Source of the DNA: Diphasiastrum complanatum
Lineage: Eukaryota; Streptophyta; Lycopodiopsida; Lycopodiales; Lycopodiaceae
Assembly: GCA_029204225.1 (NCBI GenBank)
Contig: CM055106.1
Location: 35,064,361 to 35,128,360, forward strand
Length of the DNA: 64,000 nucleotides
Direction of reading: 5' to 3'
Shown: piece after piece, positions 1 to 10,762 of the stretch
Position numbering within the stretch: the first letter of the stretch is position 1
How the letters are laid out: every line of letters begins with the position of its first letter
The notes under the pieces: generated by a model
The model's input: only the letters and a program-made list of their open reading frames with translations
Told to the model about the DNA's origin: nothing
The model's database searches: none
Translations under genes and position numbers: made by a program

Positions 1-632
1 TGTCTCAGACATGACATTTCCTTCTGGGAGAATTTTTTTTCTCAATAGTCTGTACATGTCAAAAGAAGTCATTATAAAAAAAATATCACTCGATGTCCGA
101 ATTGTAAATTTTGTTTCAAAGCAAAAATGACAAGTAGATAAAAAAAAATTTACTCAAATAATGATGTGAGGCTTTTGTCACTCCATCTATATTTGGCTTG
201 AAGATTTAATAGAAGTAGAGAAGTCGCCAAACGAGATATCTTTGCTCTAGGATATAGTGCGGTCTTTGATTCTTCTCGCAATTTTCTTTCTTCTTTAGAC
301 AAAAGTGCCTCCTCATCTTGTTCATTGTGTCTAGCTGCAATATTGTTCTCGTACATAGCATCCAACATGTCTCCCATGACTTCAAATTCATCATTCATTG
401 GAAGCTCATTTTCATCGTTGGAACTTGTTTGTGAAGAAGTAGATCTAGATGAGCTAGATTCAGATGCATTAGTCTCTTGATTAATGCACTCATCAATTTT
501 CATCATCTCTTTTAAGCCTTGACGTAGACGACGAGGTAATTGCTTTAAATGTGGACCGTTGTATTGCATTCGTCGTCTACATCGACCATTACGAGGATTA
601 TTGTCTCCAACACTAAATGAGGATGAAGAATC
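1..632 (-). pseudogene. CACTA (En/Spm) TNP2-type transposase, N-terminal part, runs off the left edge
   Basis: Minus-strand coding segments 632-154 and 49-1 join across a GT-AG intron (50-153: donor GTAAAT, acceptor TGTACAG). The joined reading gives LYPRAKISRLATSLLLLN, then KYRWSDKSLTSLFE, then LLRKKILPEGNVMSET. This order (small residue plus LYP, a leucine-rich stretch, GWSDKS-like, LLPEGN-like) is the region just before the zinc-binding motif of TNP2 transposases of CACTA elements, known from moss, lycophyte and fern repeats. The catalytic domain would lie beyond base 1. Upstream is an acidic, serine-rich stretch. An exon start at 632 is supported by the acceptor GATATATAG and an open frame to the ATG at 569. 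I class it as a transposon gene, not a host gene. It is probably inactive because the upstream part is broken by Copia A. Confidence 0.72.
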
Positions 633-825
633 CTATATATCAAAATAACAAGAAGTAGGTTGAAACAATGCTTGATAAACATTTCCTCCCAATACTTGAT
701 AGATCTAAATGTTGCATATGAATATAAATTACCTCTTATTTTAAAAAGTATGAACATACCAATGTATCTATTGGACAAATTTGTCTTTTCAACTTGTTGT
801 GTTTCCATGCACATTTGGACGTCCA

Positions 826-1275
826 TCAATGTATGTACGATTTTCCCTTGAGATGTTGTCTCCTTGCATGCGTTGCTCCTCTAAAGAACAAGTTCAAGCC
901 ATATACTTGCATCTTCCATTGGTGACGACACAAAGCATGCCAATCACCCCAATTGTAATGAGGTCCTGCATATGGCATCAATGTCACAACACTATTTAAA
1001 GGGACCTCAATACTACTCAATGCAAAAAGGCCCAAACCAGTCTCAAGAAAGTGTTCACTAGGCATGATCATGTACATTCGATCCCAATACGTAAATGGTG
1101 TTCCATTTAATGGTAATGGTGATTGGAGTGGCCAACACAAATATCTACTTCTAATAAAAGTTTTTACTAATGGTTGCAAGCTAGGTGGAAGAGGAAGGTC
1201 AGACAAAGAACCTAGAATGTCTTTTGACACATCAATAGTGTGTAGTAATTTGCAATTATCTTTCAAACTAGTCAT
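826..1275 (-). pseudogene. Downstream half of the ORF split by Copia A; possible SET-like segment
   Basis: The minus strand is open from 1275 (MTSLKDNCKLL) to a stop near 826. It contains ETGLGLFALSSIEVPLN, then MPYAGPHYNWGDW. Shifting one frame gives ENRTYIDGRPNVHGN. The spacing of GLGLFA, YAG and YIDG..GN resembles the start and middle of a SET methyltransferase domain, but the final NH..N and cysteine parts are not seen, so the assignment is weak. At least one frameshift (near 895) and a stop (near 790) separate the parts, unless unseen introns do. It lies upstream of and on the same strand as the CACTA transposase segment, so it may be an upstream exon of that transposon gene or a captured host fragment. 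Confidence 0.4.
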
Positions 1276-1280
1276 AATAC

Positions 1281-1981
1281 TATGAAAGTACTGTACTTTA
1301 GGACCATAAATGGATCTACAAAAGATCCACAAGAGTTATTGGATGCTTGCTTAACAATCTATCAAAAAACTAGACACAAAAAAGTTGATCTAGATTGGCA
1401 ATTTGACAAACAACAAGCATCAACAATCAAAAGCATTGATAAACATTGAAATACGAGCCCACACGTGTGTACTACAGGCTGTAGTATGGCCTTCAACCTG
1501 AGAAACAAGTAGAAATTGATTTGGTTTCATTTGGATCACAAAAACTCAATGTACATAGTGAACTAGCTTGAGATTGCCAATGAGCTCCAAAACTTTTCTA
1601 TCTTCTCACTATGGAGAGAGGGAATACATAGCAAATTCGACTTCCTTCTTGAAGTTAGGTGGATTTTCAGCATGCAATAAGAAATTTAACTCACTCTCCT
1701 TGACCTAAAATGAAACCCTAGTCTATTTCCTAGAGTTATGCTTGGTAGGTAGCTAGTTGGTCAAATTTTCACCTTAAACTTAGGTGTAGGTCCTATAAAG
1801 TAGGGATGACCACCAAATAGACATGACCAACTCTCTTGACTTGACCTAACGTACATTAGGATGGGTTTTTCATGTAGCATCATGGCCTCACATGTGTGGG
1901 ACCCACTTGTGTACACAATTTACACTATTCTACATGGTTTTTAATCAAGCTAGATTTGCCAATTTTTGGCAATTTTTCACA
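1281..1981 (-). repeat. 3' LTR of Copia A
   Basis: It matches 5146-5846 along its whole length with few differences; the first two bases are TA instead of TG on the plus strand, a point change. It carries the palindrome CACACGTGTG near 1459 (a G-box core CACGTG) shared with other LTRs here. The purine tract follows at 1982. Confidence 0.93.
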
Positions 1982-2200
1982 CTCCTCAAATTTAGCTTGA
2001 TCTATTTACAACTCTCTTGATAGATCAATGAAAGCTTTTAGAAGTGTCTAAAAAATCCAGCTACAAAGAAGGAACTTTTGAGACTCCAATAGAGAATGAT
2101 GTCCATGAAGGATCTTTCACCACCTCTTAGAGGATCCCTTACAAGATGTTCCATAAATGTGTCTATATACATGTAGCACACTTCAAAACTAAACATCATG

Positions 2201-4339
2201 TCAAGCCATGGATTCCAAGGCATTTTGTGCACTTGAAGATACATCAATGAAAATATTAAGTGCATAAATAATGTTGCCAAAGACAACTTGTCTTGCTTGA
2301 TCCATATGATTGAGCCTAGATGGCTCCATCTTGATACTCAAGATTCTTCTTGGAGTCCATGGGTCTTGAGCTTGATCCTCCACTTGACTTGACTCCAAAA
2401 CATCAATGAATTGAATAATGTGTTGATCCAAAGGTGCTTCTTCAAGTTTACAAATCTTCCACTCTTGAAAGATCACATTTCCACCATTGACAAATTCTTT
2501 GGTTGAAAACAAGTAGATTCTACAATCTCTACTTGAAGAGCAAAACACTACCATTATTCCTATCATTGAAATAGGATAATCTTTGGTCCTTACATTGGAA
2601 TGATCATGCACAAAGCATGGATACAAAGATTTCCAAAGCAAATGATGTTTCATCTTTTATGACTCTATTCAAATCATTACAAAAATAGTTATCCAATGAA
2701 ATTGCTTTATCAACAACAAATGTAGATTTCAAAGCATCCCATTTCATTGTCTTGTTATACAAAGTAATAAACACCATGGATCTTAAAGGTAAGAAACAAG
2801 TCACCTCATGTCTACTAATACTTTCCAAAAAGTATTCAAAGATAGTAGACTCTCCAATGCTCACCACCCTTGCAAGATGCACACTTGAATGGACAATTTG
2901 CATGCAATTTGATGACTCGGCCATTGTCATTGAGGACTCCCTTGGAACTCTCATGCTTTGAGGTTGATCCTCAATATCTTCCTCCTTTTGGTGCTCCTCC
3001 TCAATGCAAGCAAGATCACACTTTGCCAAGATCTCCTTTTGAGTGATCTCCTCATTTGCCAAGCTCATTCTTTCAAAAGCAACACTAGCTTCCAACTTAA
3101 ACAATCTTCCATGCTTAAATCTCTTTGCAATGCAAACATCATTCTTCAAGATGAAACAAACACCATGCTTAAAGTGGACATCCAAACCACTTTCTAAGAG
3201 TAAACCAACACTAAGCATATTCTTGGTGATTGATGGTACATAAAGGACATTTTCTAGATCCATGCACTTTGAGGATTCTAGACACAAAGAGATGGTGCCA
3301 ACACCATCTATCCTACACTCTTCATCATTTGCAGTAAAGAGAAACTTTTTAGCAGCATTGAAAGAGTGTAAGGTTGAGAAAAAGTCCTTTTCACAAGACA
3401 TGTGAGAGCTAGCCCCACTGTCGATCCACCAATTGTCTCTTGAATTGCTATTGCTTGTTGGTGAGGATGTAGATGCCATCAAGAATACATCTACTTCATC
3501 CTCCTCCTCCTTTGCAAGGTTTCCTTGTTTGTCCTCCTCCACTTGTGCTCTTAGCCTCTTGTAGCATTCAGATACATAATGCCCCTTCCTTCCAAAAAAG
3601 AAGCATTTTTGCTTTGACTTGTCCTTTGAGCTTGATGCATCATCCTCTTCTTTGGCCTCCTTTGGATGCTTCTTCTTTCCATTGGTCTTCTTTTTTCCCT
3701 TGAATGAGAAATTGGCTTTCTCATCACTATCTTGCAATGACAAGGAACTCATCCTAGATTTTGCATGGAGCATCCTAAACTCTTCAGCCACTAATACACT
3801 GTGAAGTTTTTCTATAGTTGGCAAAGTGTCTTGGATGGCAAAACTTTGGACCAAATTTGCAAAGTCATCTCCTAGACCATTAAGGACAATTTGTAAAAGC
3901 TCTCCATCATGAATCTTCTCTCCAATGGAAGCCAACTCCCTATTTAGAGACTTGATTCTGAGTACATAATCCTGTGCACTCTCCTCACTTCTTCTCATGC
4001 TTTGCAAAATTTGATTTCTAAGAATAAGAACTCTAGAAGTGTTGCTAGACTCATAGATTGATTTCAAAGACTCCCAAGCCTCTTTAGCATTAGTACAACT
4101 GATACTTCTCTCAACAAATCATTGCTCACATTCATCTTCACACAATGAAGTGCAAGCCTAGATCTCTTCTTGTATCTAGCTAACTCCTGTGCACCTAGAG
4201 GTTCATCTTCATCTTCAATCAAGAACTCATAAAGGTCTTGGAGCACTAAGAGTGACTCCATTCTAACCTTCTAAATAGCATAATTTGTAGAATTCAACCT
4301 CTCACTAGCTTCTAGAAGGTATGCTCCAACAGATCTCAT
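2201..4339 (-). pseudogene. Copia A gag-protease polyprotein, with several lesions
   Basis: From the ATG at 4339 the reading is gag of the UBN2/Copia type (YLLEASERLNSTNY, RSRLALHCVKMNVSN, KSIYESSNTSRVL), a zinc knuckle at about 3595 (CFFFGRKGHYVSEC, with the second cysteine changed to F), then the aspartic protease motif WWIDSGASSHM near 3440 and YVPSITKNMLSVG. After a divergent stretch it ends in a remnant of the integrase C-terminus (CFVHDHSNVRTKDYPI, then VIFQEWK). Lesions: TAG replaces the Trp codon after NYAI near 4270, a frameshift at 4070-4130, and a small deletion near 2617 relative to the intact reading in Copia C. The integrase catalytic core, RT and RNase H are missing. Confidence 0.88.
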
Positions 4340-5132
4340 CTTACTAGTGACTTCTACAAACAAGAAATAGATTTGATTGACTTGAAACTCACAAAGGTCT
4401 CACACTTGCAGTGTTTCACTCAAATTTGATTTCTAATCCAACAAATGGACTTATAATCACAGTTCTATCACTCCCTCACAAAGCTGGAATGAAGATAAGA
4501 TGAAATGAAAACTACTTTCAAACAAATCTTGCCAAAAAATGGATTTGATTGTCTCTAGAAACTCACTAAGGTCTCTCTCTTGTAGTTTTTCACTCAAATT
4601 AGATTTCTAATCCAACAAATGGACTTATAATCTCAGTTCTAGCACTTCCTCACAAAGTTGGAATGAAGATAAGATGATGTGAAATCTACTTACAATCAAA
4701 TCTTGTCAATTTTGGCTATTTTTGGACAAAAAAATGACTTAATCTCTTTCTTCCTTCTTGGTGTACTTTCAAGACCTGTTTTTAACCTTAATAGTACTTG
4801 AACTCAGCCTAGATTAATTAGATTCCATGAAACAAATTCAAAATCTAATCAATGGCAAATGATCTTGGTAGATTATCCTAGGATCTCCACTAAAAATTAC
4901 ACCAACAGCTCACAAATTAAATTTTTTTGGATCAAATGAATACCATGCATTAAATGCAGGTTCAGAGGTGCCCACACATGTGGACAGTACGGATTTGGAC
5001 CCCTACCAAGTTTGGGATCAAATCTCCTCACCAAAATCAAGATTCTAGCTGGCCCTCTCAATACTAGTTTTTAGCACCGAAACTTGCTAAAAATAGATTT
5101 GTATTAGATCAATGGCTTATGCTCTTGTACTT

Positions 5133-5145
5133 GGCTCTGATACCA
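5133..5145 (-). other. Primer binding site of Copia A
   Basis: The minus strand reads TGGTATCAGAGCC directly after the LTR end. This is the standard plant Copia primer site for the 3' end of initiator tRNA-Met. It fixes the orientation and the LTR border. Confidence 0.92.
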
Positions 5146-5846
5146 TGTGAAAGTACTATACTTTAGGACCATAAATGGATCTACAAAAGATCCACAAGAG
5201 TGATTGGATGCTTGCTTAACAATCTATCAAAAAACTAGACACAAAAAAGTTGATCTAGATTGGCAATTTGACAAACAACAAGCATTAACAATCAAAAGCA
5301 TTGATAAACATTGAAATCCGAGCCCACACGTGTGTACTATAGGCTGTAGTATGGCCTTCAACTTGAGAAACAAGTAGAAATTGATTTGGTTTCATTTGGA
5401 TCACAAAAACTCAATGTACATAGTGAACTAGCTTGAGATTGCCAATGAGCTCCAAAACTTTTCTATCTTCTCACTATGGAGAGAGGGAATACATAGCAAA
5501 TTCGACTTCCTTCTTGAAGTTAGGTGGATTTCCAGCATATAATAAGGAAGTTAACGCACTCTCTTTGACTTAAAATGAAACCCTAGTCTATTTCCTAGAG
5601 TTATGCTTGGTAGGTAGCTAGTTGGTCAAATTTTCACCTTAAACTTAGGTGTAGGTCCTATAAAGTAGGGATGACCACCAAATAGACATGACCAACTCTC
5701 TTGACTTGACCTAATGTACATTAGGATGGGTTTTTCATGTAGCATCATGGCCTCACATGTGTGGGACCCACTTGTGTACACAATTTACACTATTCTACAT
5801 GGTTTTTGATCAAGCTAGATTTGCCAATTTTTGGCAATTCTTCACA
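5146..5846 (-). repeat. 5' LTR of Copia A
   Basis: Starts TGTGAAAG and ends TTCTTCACA on the plus strand, and repeats 1281-1981. The CACGTG palindrome is near 5325. AATAC follows at 5847. Confidence 0.93.
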
Positions 5847-5851
5847 AATAC

Positions 5852-6170
5852 ATCCAAGACGTGTTCTCTTTTTTGAAGGGGTGGTCAAGTTTGTGAAAAC
5901 CACGTGGAGTATCGTGGAGGACTCATGTGCAACATCTAGGATAGGTGTGGTTGGGTGGTAAGAATGTTCTATAGATTTGGAGACATGGATTGAATCACAA
6001 GGCATTGATGAACTAATTATATCATGCAAGGGGTCATCATCAACAAGAGCATCATCTAGGGCCAATGATGATCCAAAATCAATATTCATGTGATTTATCT
6101 CATCAATAATATTCTCGATCTCTCTTACAACTCTTTTTCTTGAAACCAACTTATGGTCCTTCTTTTGCAA
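5852..6170 (-). pseudogene. Upstream half of the ORF split by Copia A
   Basis: The minus strand is open from 6170 (MQKKDHKLVSRKRVVREIEN) to the Copia A border, ending RTRLGCI. It is acidic with no motif I recognise. Its last codon joins in frame to ATG ACT AGT at 1275 when the insertion is ignored, so the two halves were one exon. A splice acceptor-like TTTTGCAAAAG lies just upstream (about 6165), and the (TC)50 tract follows at 6201, perhaps in an intron. Function unknown. Confidence 0.5.
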
Positions 6171-6196
6171 AAGTTGAAAATGTTAGATATATCAGT

Positions 6197-6304
<108 letters not shown>

Positions 6305-6650
6305 GAAACATAAATTAATATGTAGCACAAACCGTAAACTAGTAGCATGAAACACACACACAAACACACACAAACACACGCACGCACACACACACCCACC
6401 CACACCGACCCTAAACACACATGAAGAGAAAAATAGAGAGAACATTATAGAGTGCTAATCAAAATTTTCGAACCACACGATCATATCCTACTCCAGAATG
6501 TCACCACATGCTTCCTCCTGCGGCATTTGGGCTTTTTTGTGGAACTCATTTTCCAACAAAAAAACATTTGAACCAGGTCTTGAACGGAAGAAAACAAGGG
6601 CTACACACCTTCCTAGAATTGGGAGTGTTGGTTGTCTTTAACTCTTTCAT

Positions 6651-6652
<2 letters not shown>

Positions 6653-6736
<84 letters not shown>
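6653..6736. repeat. (TC)42 microsatellite
   Basis: A second pure TC run, 84 bp, about 350 bp from the first. The spacer between the two runs shows no gene I can support. Confidence 0.99.
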
Positions 6737-6738
<2 letters not shown>

Positions 6739-6778
6739 GTGAATGAGTCTTTTATGGGTGATTGAATATGGAAATCAA

Positions 6779-6955
6779 GATTAACTACATCTAATCATTC
6801 TATTTGAATTTTTTCTTTTAGAAGCGAGTGAGAGATTAACTTCATCTAATCATTCTATTTGGATTTTTTCTTTTAGAAGCAAGTGAGAGATTAACTTCAT
6901 CTAAATATTTTATTTGGATTTTTTCTTTTAGAAGCAAGTGAGAGATTAACTTCAA
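6779..6955. repeat. 55-bp tandem repeat, three copies plus a partial one
   Basis: The unit starts GATTAACTTCATCTAATC and ends GAAGCAAGTGAGA. Copies start at 6779, 6834 and 6889, with a partial one at 6944. Between here and 7413 I see no other feature. Confidence 0.9.
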
Positions 6956-7412
6956 AGTATCGAGGCACTCATTCTATCGCTCAATATTTATTGGCCAAAC
7001 TATACTTGAAGTGTCATAAGGGTCAAAGATTAAAGCATTTCATAAAAACACTTTAAAGAGTTTACTTCTCATACTCTTGGATTCTCTATGTGCACTCCAT
7101 TGGCCCAAATATGATCGTTGACAATCTTCCTTGTCCGAATCCTAAGGCATTTGCATTGTGTGCATGTACATGGTATCCTCTCATCATATTCTGGTTGAAG
7201 CTGGTCCAATAATCCAATTGCAAATTGCACAAACTCTTTCAGTGTCATTCAAGTGAAAATTGACAAAATCTAACATGTGAAAAATTGTAACATGTGACAA
7301 AAACTGACAAAATAGTCTCTGTACATTTAGTGCATTTTAAACCTTCAATTGTGATGGAGTGGTGTCTTGGCTTTCCAAAGAGCAATATACTATATCCAAA
7401 GAGCAAATCGGA

Positions 7413-7637
7413 TTACATTACTATTACAAATAAAAAAATTATGACATGAATCAATATACATACATGTGATGGATCAATAGGTGGTCTACGTCGACTGATG
7501 GAAGAGCTTGAAGATGAACCAGTCAATAGTTGTTCATTGTACTTTAGTCTTGATTGCTCCTTTTTTCTGTGATAGAGCTCAATTCTTTTTCCTTTCTTTA
7601 AATCATGTGGAAGTACGATAATTTTCCTAGAATTCAC
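7413..7637 (-). CDS. Possible exon of an unknown minus-strand gene
   Basis: Open minus-strand reading NSRKIIVLPHDLKKGKRIEL, then YHRKKEQSRLKYNEQLLTG and a serine run, to RRRPPIDPSH, followed by GTATGTAT, a plausible donor near 7467. An acceptor-like GAATTCTAG precedes it. It is basic and lysine/serine rich with no domain I recognise. It may belong with 12850-12942 and the CACTA-like gene to the left, with Copia B inserted between the parts. Weak evidence. Confidence 0.3.
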   Translation of the reverse strand: MNSRKIIVLPHDLKKGKRIELYHRKKEQSRLKYNEQLLTGSSSSSSISRRRPPIDPSHVCILIHVIIFLFVIVM

Positions 7638-7659
7638 AATTCCAATGAAATGTCATTGT

Positions 7660-8477
7660 TGTGAGAAATTGGCAAAAATCTAGCTTGGTATTTTTTATGA
7701 TAGGAAGTTTGTAAGTGAATCTCACATGTGTGGAGGATGTTCCCACGTGTGGACAATTGTAAAGTAAATCAAAATGTTTGATATAGGTTCTCATAGAATT
7801 TCATAGTCAAGCATTTAGGTGTAGGATGTTGATAGGGTCAAATTTGGCATAAATGGCAAATTATCCATTTCCACTTGTAATGCCAATATTGAGCCAAAAT
7901 AGAGCCAAACTTGTGCCAATCAGAGTGTAGACAAGTGTCATGCTTTTGTTTGATGAAGCTTAAGAGGTCCAATAGGATTTAGAGGTGGAACCTTGTGAGG
8001 TCCAATAGAAAATTGAGGTGTGCTTGAATATAGTCCAATAGAATTTAGAGGTGCATGGATCAATGGTCCAATAGGATTAAGAGGTGGCAAAGTGTGATCC
8101 AATCATAGTTAAGCATAGTGGTAGCTCATGAATCTATTAGTATCATTGTATTCCTCTTTTTGGATCTAATTGATTTTGAGATTGAGTGGATTTTGAGTGT
8201 CATTGAATTTCTAGCTCTCTCTCTACCCGAGAGCTCATGATGATTTTTCTCTCTCTACCCGAGGAGAGCAGCTTGTTTTTACTTAGAATATTTTTGGAAC
8301 ACTTCCCACACGTGTGAGTGAGAGTTGAAAGTGATTGAATGCATGTAGTAGTGTGTTTTTGCCATAGGATTCAAGATTGATCTTGAATCTCAATCTAGTC
8401 TTGATCTTGGTGCATCTACACACCTTAGGAGATCATAAGTACATGTAGTGGACAATCCACACGTGTGAAATTCAACA
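7660..8477 (+). repeat. 5' LTR of Copia B
   Basis: Begins TGTGAGAAATTGGC and ends GTGTGAAATTCAACA. It includes repeated GGTCCAATAG(A/G) words at about 7967-8080 and CACGTG palindromes at about 7743, 8309 and 8461. The primer site TGGTATCAAAGC follows. Confidence 0.95.
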
Positions 8478-8490
8478 TGGTATCAAAGCC
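8478..8490 (+). other. Primer binding site of Copia B
   Basis: TGGTATCAAAGCC directly follows the LTR end. It matches the initiator tRNA-Met type site with one difference from TGGTATCAGAGC. Confidence 0.9.
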
Positions 8491-9235
8491 TACCTAAGAT
8501 TACCATGAATTTTGATCCATCTAAGTGAAAAAAATTTCATCAATCTTGAGCTAGAAGTTGTCAAGGCCCATTTTCCTAGCTATCTTGTTCAATCTTGGAT
8601 CAAAAGAGATCAAAAGGACATTGATTGGGTCTGACCTGGTACTGTACAAAATCAGGTGCTCAGACACGTGTGAGGAACATCCAATTTCAGTTTGTAAGTT
8701 CTCTCTCATGTTTGATCCATTTATCTTGCTTGATAGCTTGTTTTGAAGTTTTTTTTGTCTAGTTTCTGTTGCAATCAGTTTCATTCCATTTGGTTGAGCC
8801 AATCAAAAGTTATAAGCTTTTGAAGAGGGTTAGGTAGGGCATCTAGACCTGGGTGGACACATTTGGTTTGGTCAAGAGATTGCTTGGTTGATCCAAAATC
8901 ACAGTTGAATGCTTACCAATCTCATCTATATGTGATCTAGGCACTGTTTTGAGATCTTAGCCATTTTGTTTCATGCAATATCATTGTATTTGAGTCAAAT
9001 TTGGTTTCTTAGTGTATTTCACATGTGCTAAGAGTGTTTGATCCTAACTTTTCCCATACTCCATCATTTGATGTGAAGTAGATCTAGTTTTGGAGAGATT
9101 GAGATAGCTAGTGAGAATCATCTCACAGTTTGTTGCAAGATCTTGCATAGGAGATGGTAGCACACCATTATTGGATCCTATAGTGAGAGAGAAGCAACAT
9201 TTTTTGTTCATCACTTTTATTTATCTCCACTTTAC

Positions 9236-10762
9236 ATGACTTCAATGAGTTCATACTTGTTGCAACCAAGTGAGAGATTGTCTACTTCCAATTATTCAAT
9301 ATGGAAGTTGAGGATGGAGTCCATCTTGATACTCCAAGATGTGATGGACATTGTACTTGGGATTGAGGAGGAGCCTCAAGTCCTTCAAGAAGTACAAAAA
9401 TACAAGAAGAGAGCTAGGATGGCTCTCCACTACATTAAGATGAATGTCTCTAATGAGATATTGAGGGAGATTGGTGATTGTTCTACATCCAAGGAAGTTT
9501 GGGATTGTCTCAAGTCCATCTATGAGGCTAAGAACACCTCTAGGCTCCTCACTCTTAGAAATCAAATATTCCAAATTAGTCAAAAGAGTGATGAGAGTGC
9601 ATCTAATTATATTTTGAGAGTCAAGGATATTCATAGGGAGCTTGCATGTATTGGTGACTCAATTAATCAAAGTGAGCTAGTCCAAGTCATTCTCAATGGC
9701 TTGAGAGATGAATATGACAACCTTGTCCAATCCTATGCTATTAAGGAGGAGCTACCAAGTTTGGAGGCCCTTCAAAGTGTGCTTATTTCTGAAGAATCAA
9801 GACAAGAGTACAAACTCTTGAGGATGGACAAGCTATCACTCAATCATGATGATGGCAAAGTTCTATTTGCCAAGCACAAAGAGAGGAGTAAGAAGCAACA
9901 CCATCACTTCTCTAATGACAAAGCTAAAGACCAAGATGGAGAGGAGGAGGATACCTCTCATGCTTCTAATTCAAATCTCAAGAAGAAGATGATCAAGTGT
10001 TTTTATTGTGGCAAGAAAGGCCATTATGCCACCAATTGCTTCAAGAAGAAGAATCAACTCAATCAAGCCAACATCACCAATGAGAAAGAAGACTATATTG
10101 CAAGTGATGGAGAAGGCTCTCTTATGGCATCAAGCTTCTCCTCTTCCACCTTCAACAAGGATGACTCATGGTATATTGATAGTGAAGCATCTTCACATAT
10201 GTGTGGCTCCAAGCACTTTTTTTCATCTATTATGCCTTATGATGGGGTCAAGAAGACCATATACTTTGCAAGTAAGCATGAGTGCAATATTGAAGGAGTA
10301 GGGATTATTCCCTCGAAGCTTGCATCTTCTAAAGATCTCTTTCTCAACATTGTTCTTTTTGTCCCAAAGCTTACAAAGAACATCTTAAGTGTTGGCCAAC
10401 TTCTTGATAGTGGCTTTGATGTCAATTTCAATATTGACAATTGTGTGATTAAGAAGGATGGTGAGATTCTTGCATATGGATCAAGATTTGAAGGCATCTA
10501 CAAATTGGATCCAAGTGAGAGTGCAAACTCTCTTGATGTTTCTTATATTTCCAATATTTCAAAGGAGGAGGATTACACAATATGCACATATCTTCTCTCT
10601 TCAAGTATTATGGTGTATGATTATTCCTTATTATTCAAAGCATATGTTGAGAAGAAATTCTCATTGAAGATCAAAGCTTTGAGGAGTATTGGAGCTCTTG
10701 AAGGAATAGCACCATATGAAGTTTTATTCACGATGAAACCTAAGGTTGATCACCTTAGTTAA
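9236..10762 (+). CDS. Copia B gag-protease with integrase C-terminal start
   Basis: 508 codons from the ATG at 9236. Residues 1-200 are Copia gag (SERLSTSNYSIWKLRMES, KKRARMALHYIKMNVSNEIL, NGLRDEYDNLVQSYAI). A canonical zinc knuckle CFYCGKKGHYATNC is at about 255-268, with a lysine/histidine-rich linker before it. The protease motif is WYIDSEASSHM, where the usual DSG or DTG is DSE, which should impair or abolish activity. KLTKNILSVGQL follows as in other Copia proteases. After a variable stretch comes APYEVLFTMKPKVDHL, the integrase region just before the C-terminal module; the catalytic core is absent. The frame ends at TAA 10760 and the same frame stays open afterwards, so this is one ancestral ORF with a single stop. 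Confidence 0.9.
   Translation: MTSMSSYLLQPSERLSTSNYSIWKLRMESILILQDVMDIVLGIEEEPQVLQEVQKYKKRARMALHYIKMNVSNEILREIGDCSTSKEVWDCLKSIYEAKNTSRLLTLRNQIFQISQKSDESASNYILRVKDIHRELACIGDSINQSELVQVILNGLRDEYDNLVQSYAIKEELPSLEALQSVLISEESRQEYKLLRMDKLSLNHDDGKVLFAKHKERSKKQHHHFSNDKAKDQDGEEEDTSHASNSNLKKKMIKCFYCGKKGHYATNCFKKKNQLNQANITNEKEDYIASDGEGSLMASSFSSSTFNKDDSWYIDSEASSHMCGSKHFFSSIMPYDGVKKTIYFASKHECNIEGVGIIPSKLASSKDLFLNIVLFVPKLTKNILSVGQLLDSGFDVNFNIDNCVIKKDGEILAYGSRFEGIYKLDPSESANSLDVSYISNISKEEDYTICTYLLSSSIMVYDYSLLFKAYVEKKFSLKIKALRSIGALEGIAPYEVLFTMKPKVDHLS

Larger units (their letters stand above)
1281..5846 (-). mobile_element. Copia element A, complete, non-autonomous
   Basis: Two direct repeats of 701 bp (1281-1981 and 5146-5846) bound the element, and the 5-bp sequence AATAC is duplicated at 1276-1280 and 5847-5851. 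A primer site complementary to initiator tRNA-Met abuts the right LTR, and a purine tract (minus strand TTTGAGGAG) abuts the left one, so the element points to the minus strand. The interior codes for gag, a zinc knuckle, a protease and an integrase C-terminal remnant. No reverse transcriptase or RNase H is present. It sits inside another ORF: the protein frame of 6170-5852 continues directly into 1275 if the element and one AATAC are left out. Confidence 0.93.

Noticed and set aside
5133-5145. TGGTATCAGAGC words as tRNA gene ends
   Set aside because: They sit beside LTRs and are primer sites; no tRNA cloverleaf surrounds them.
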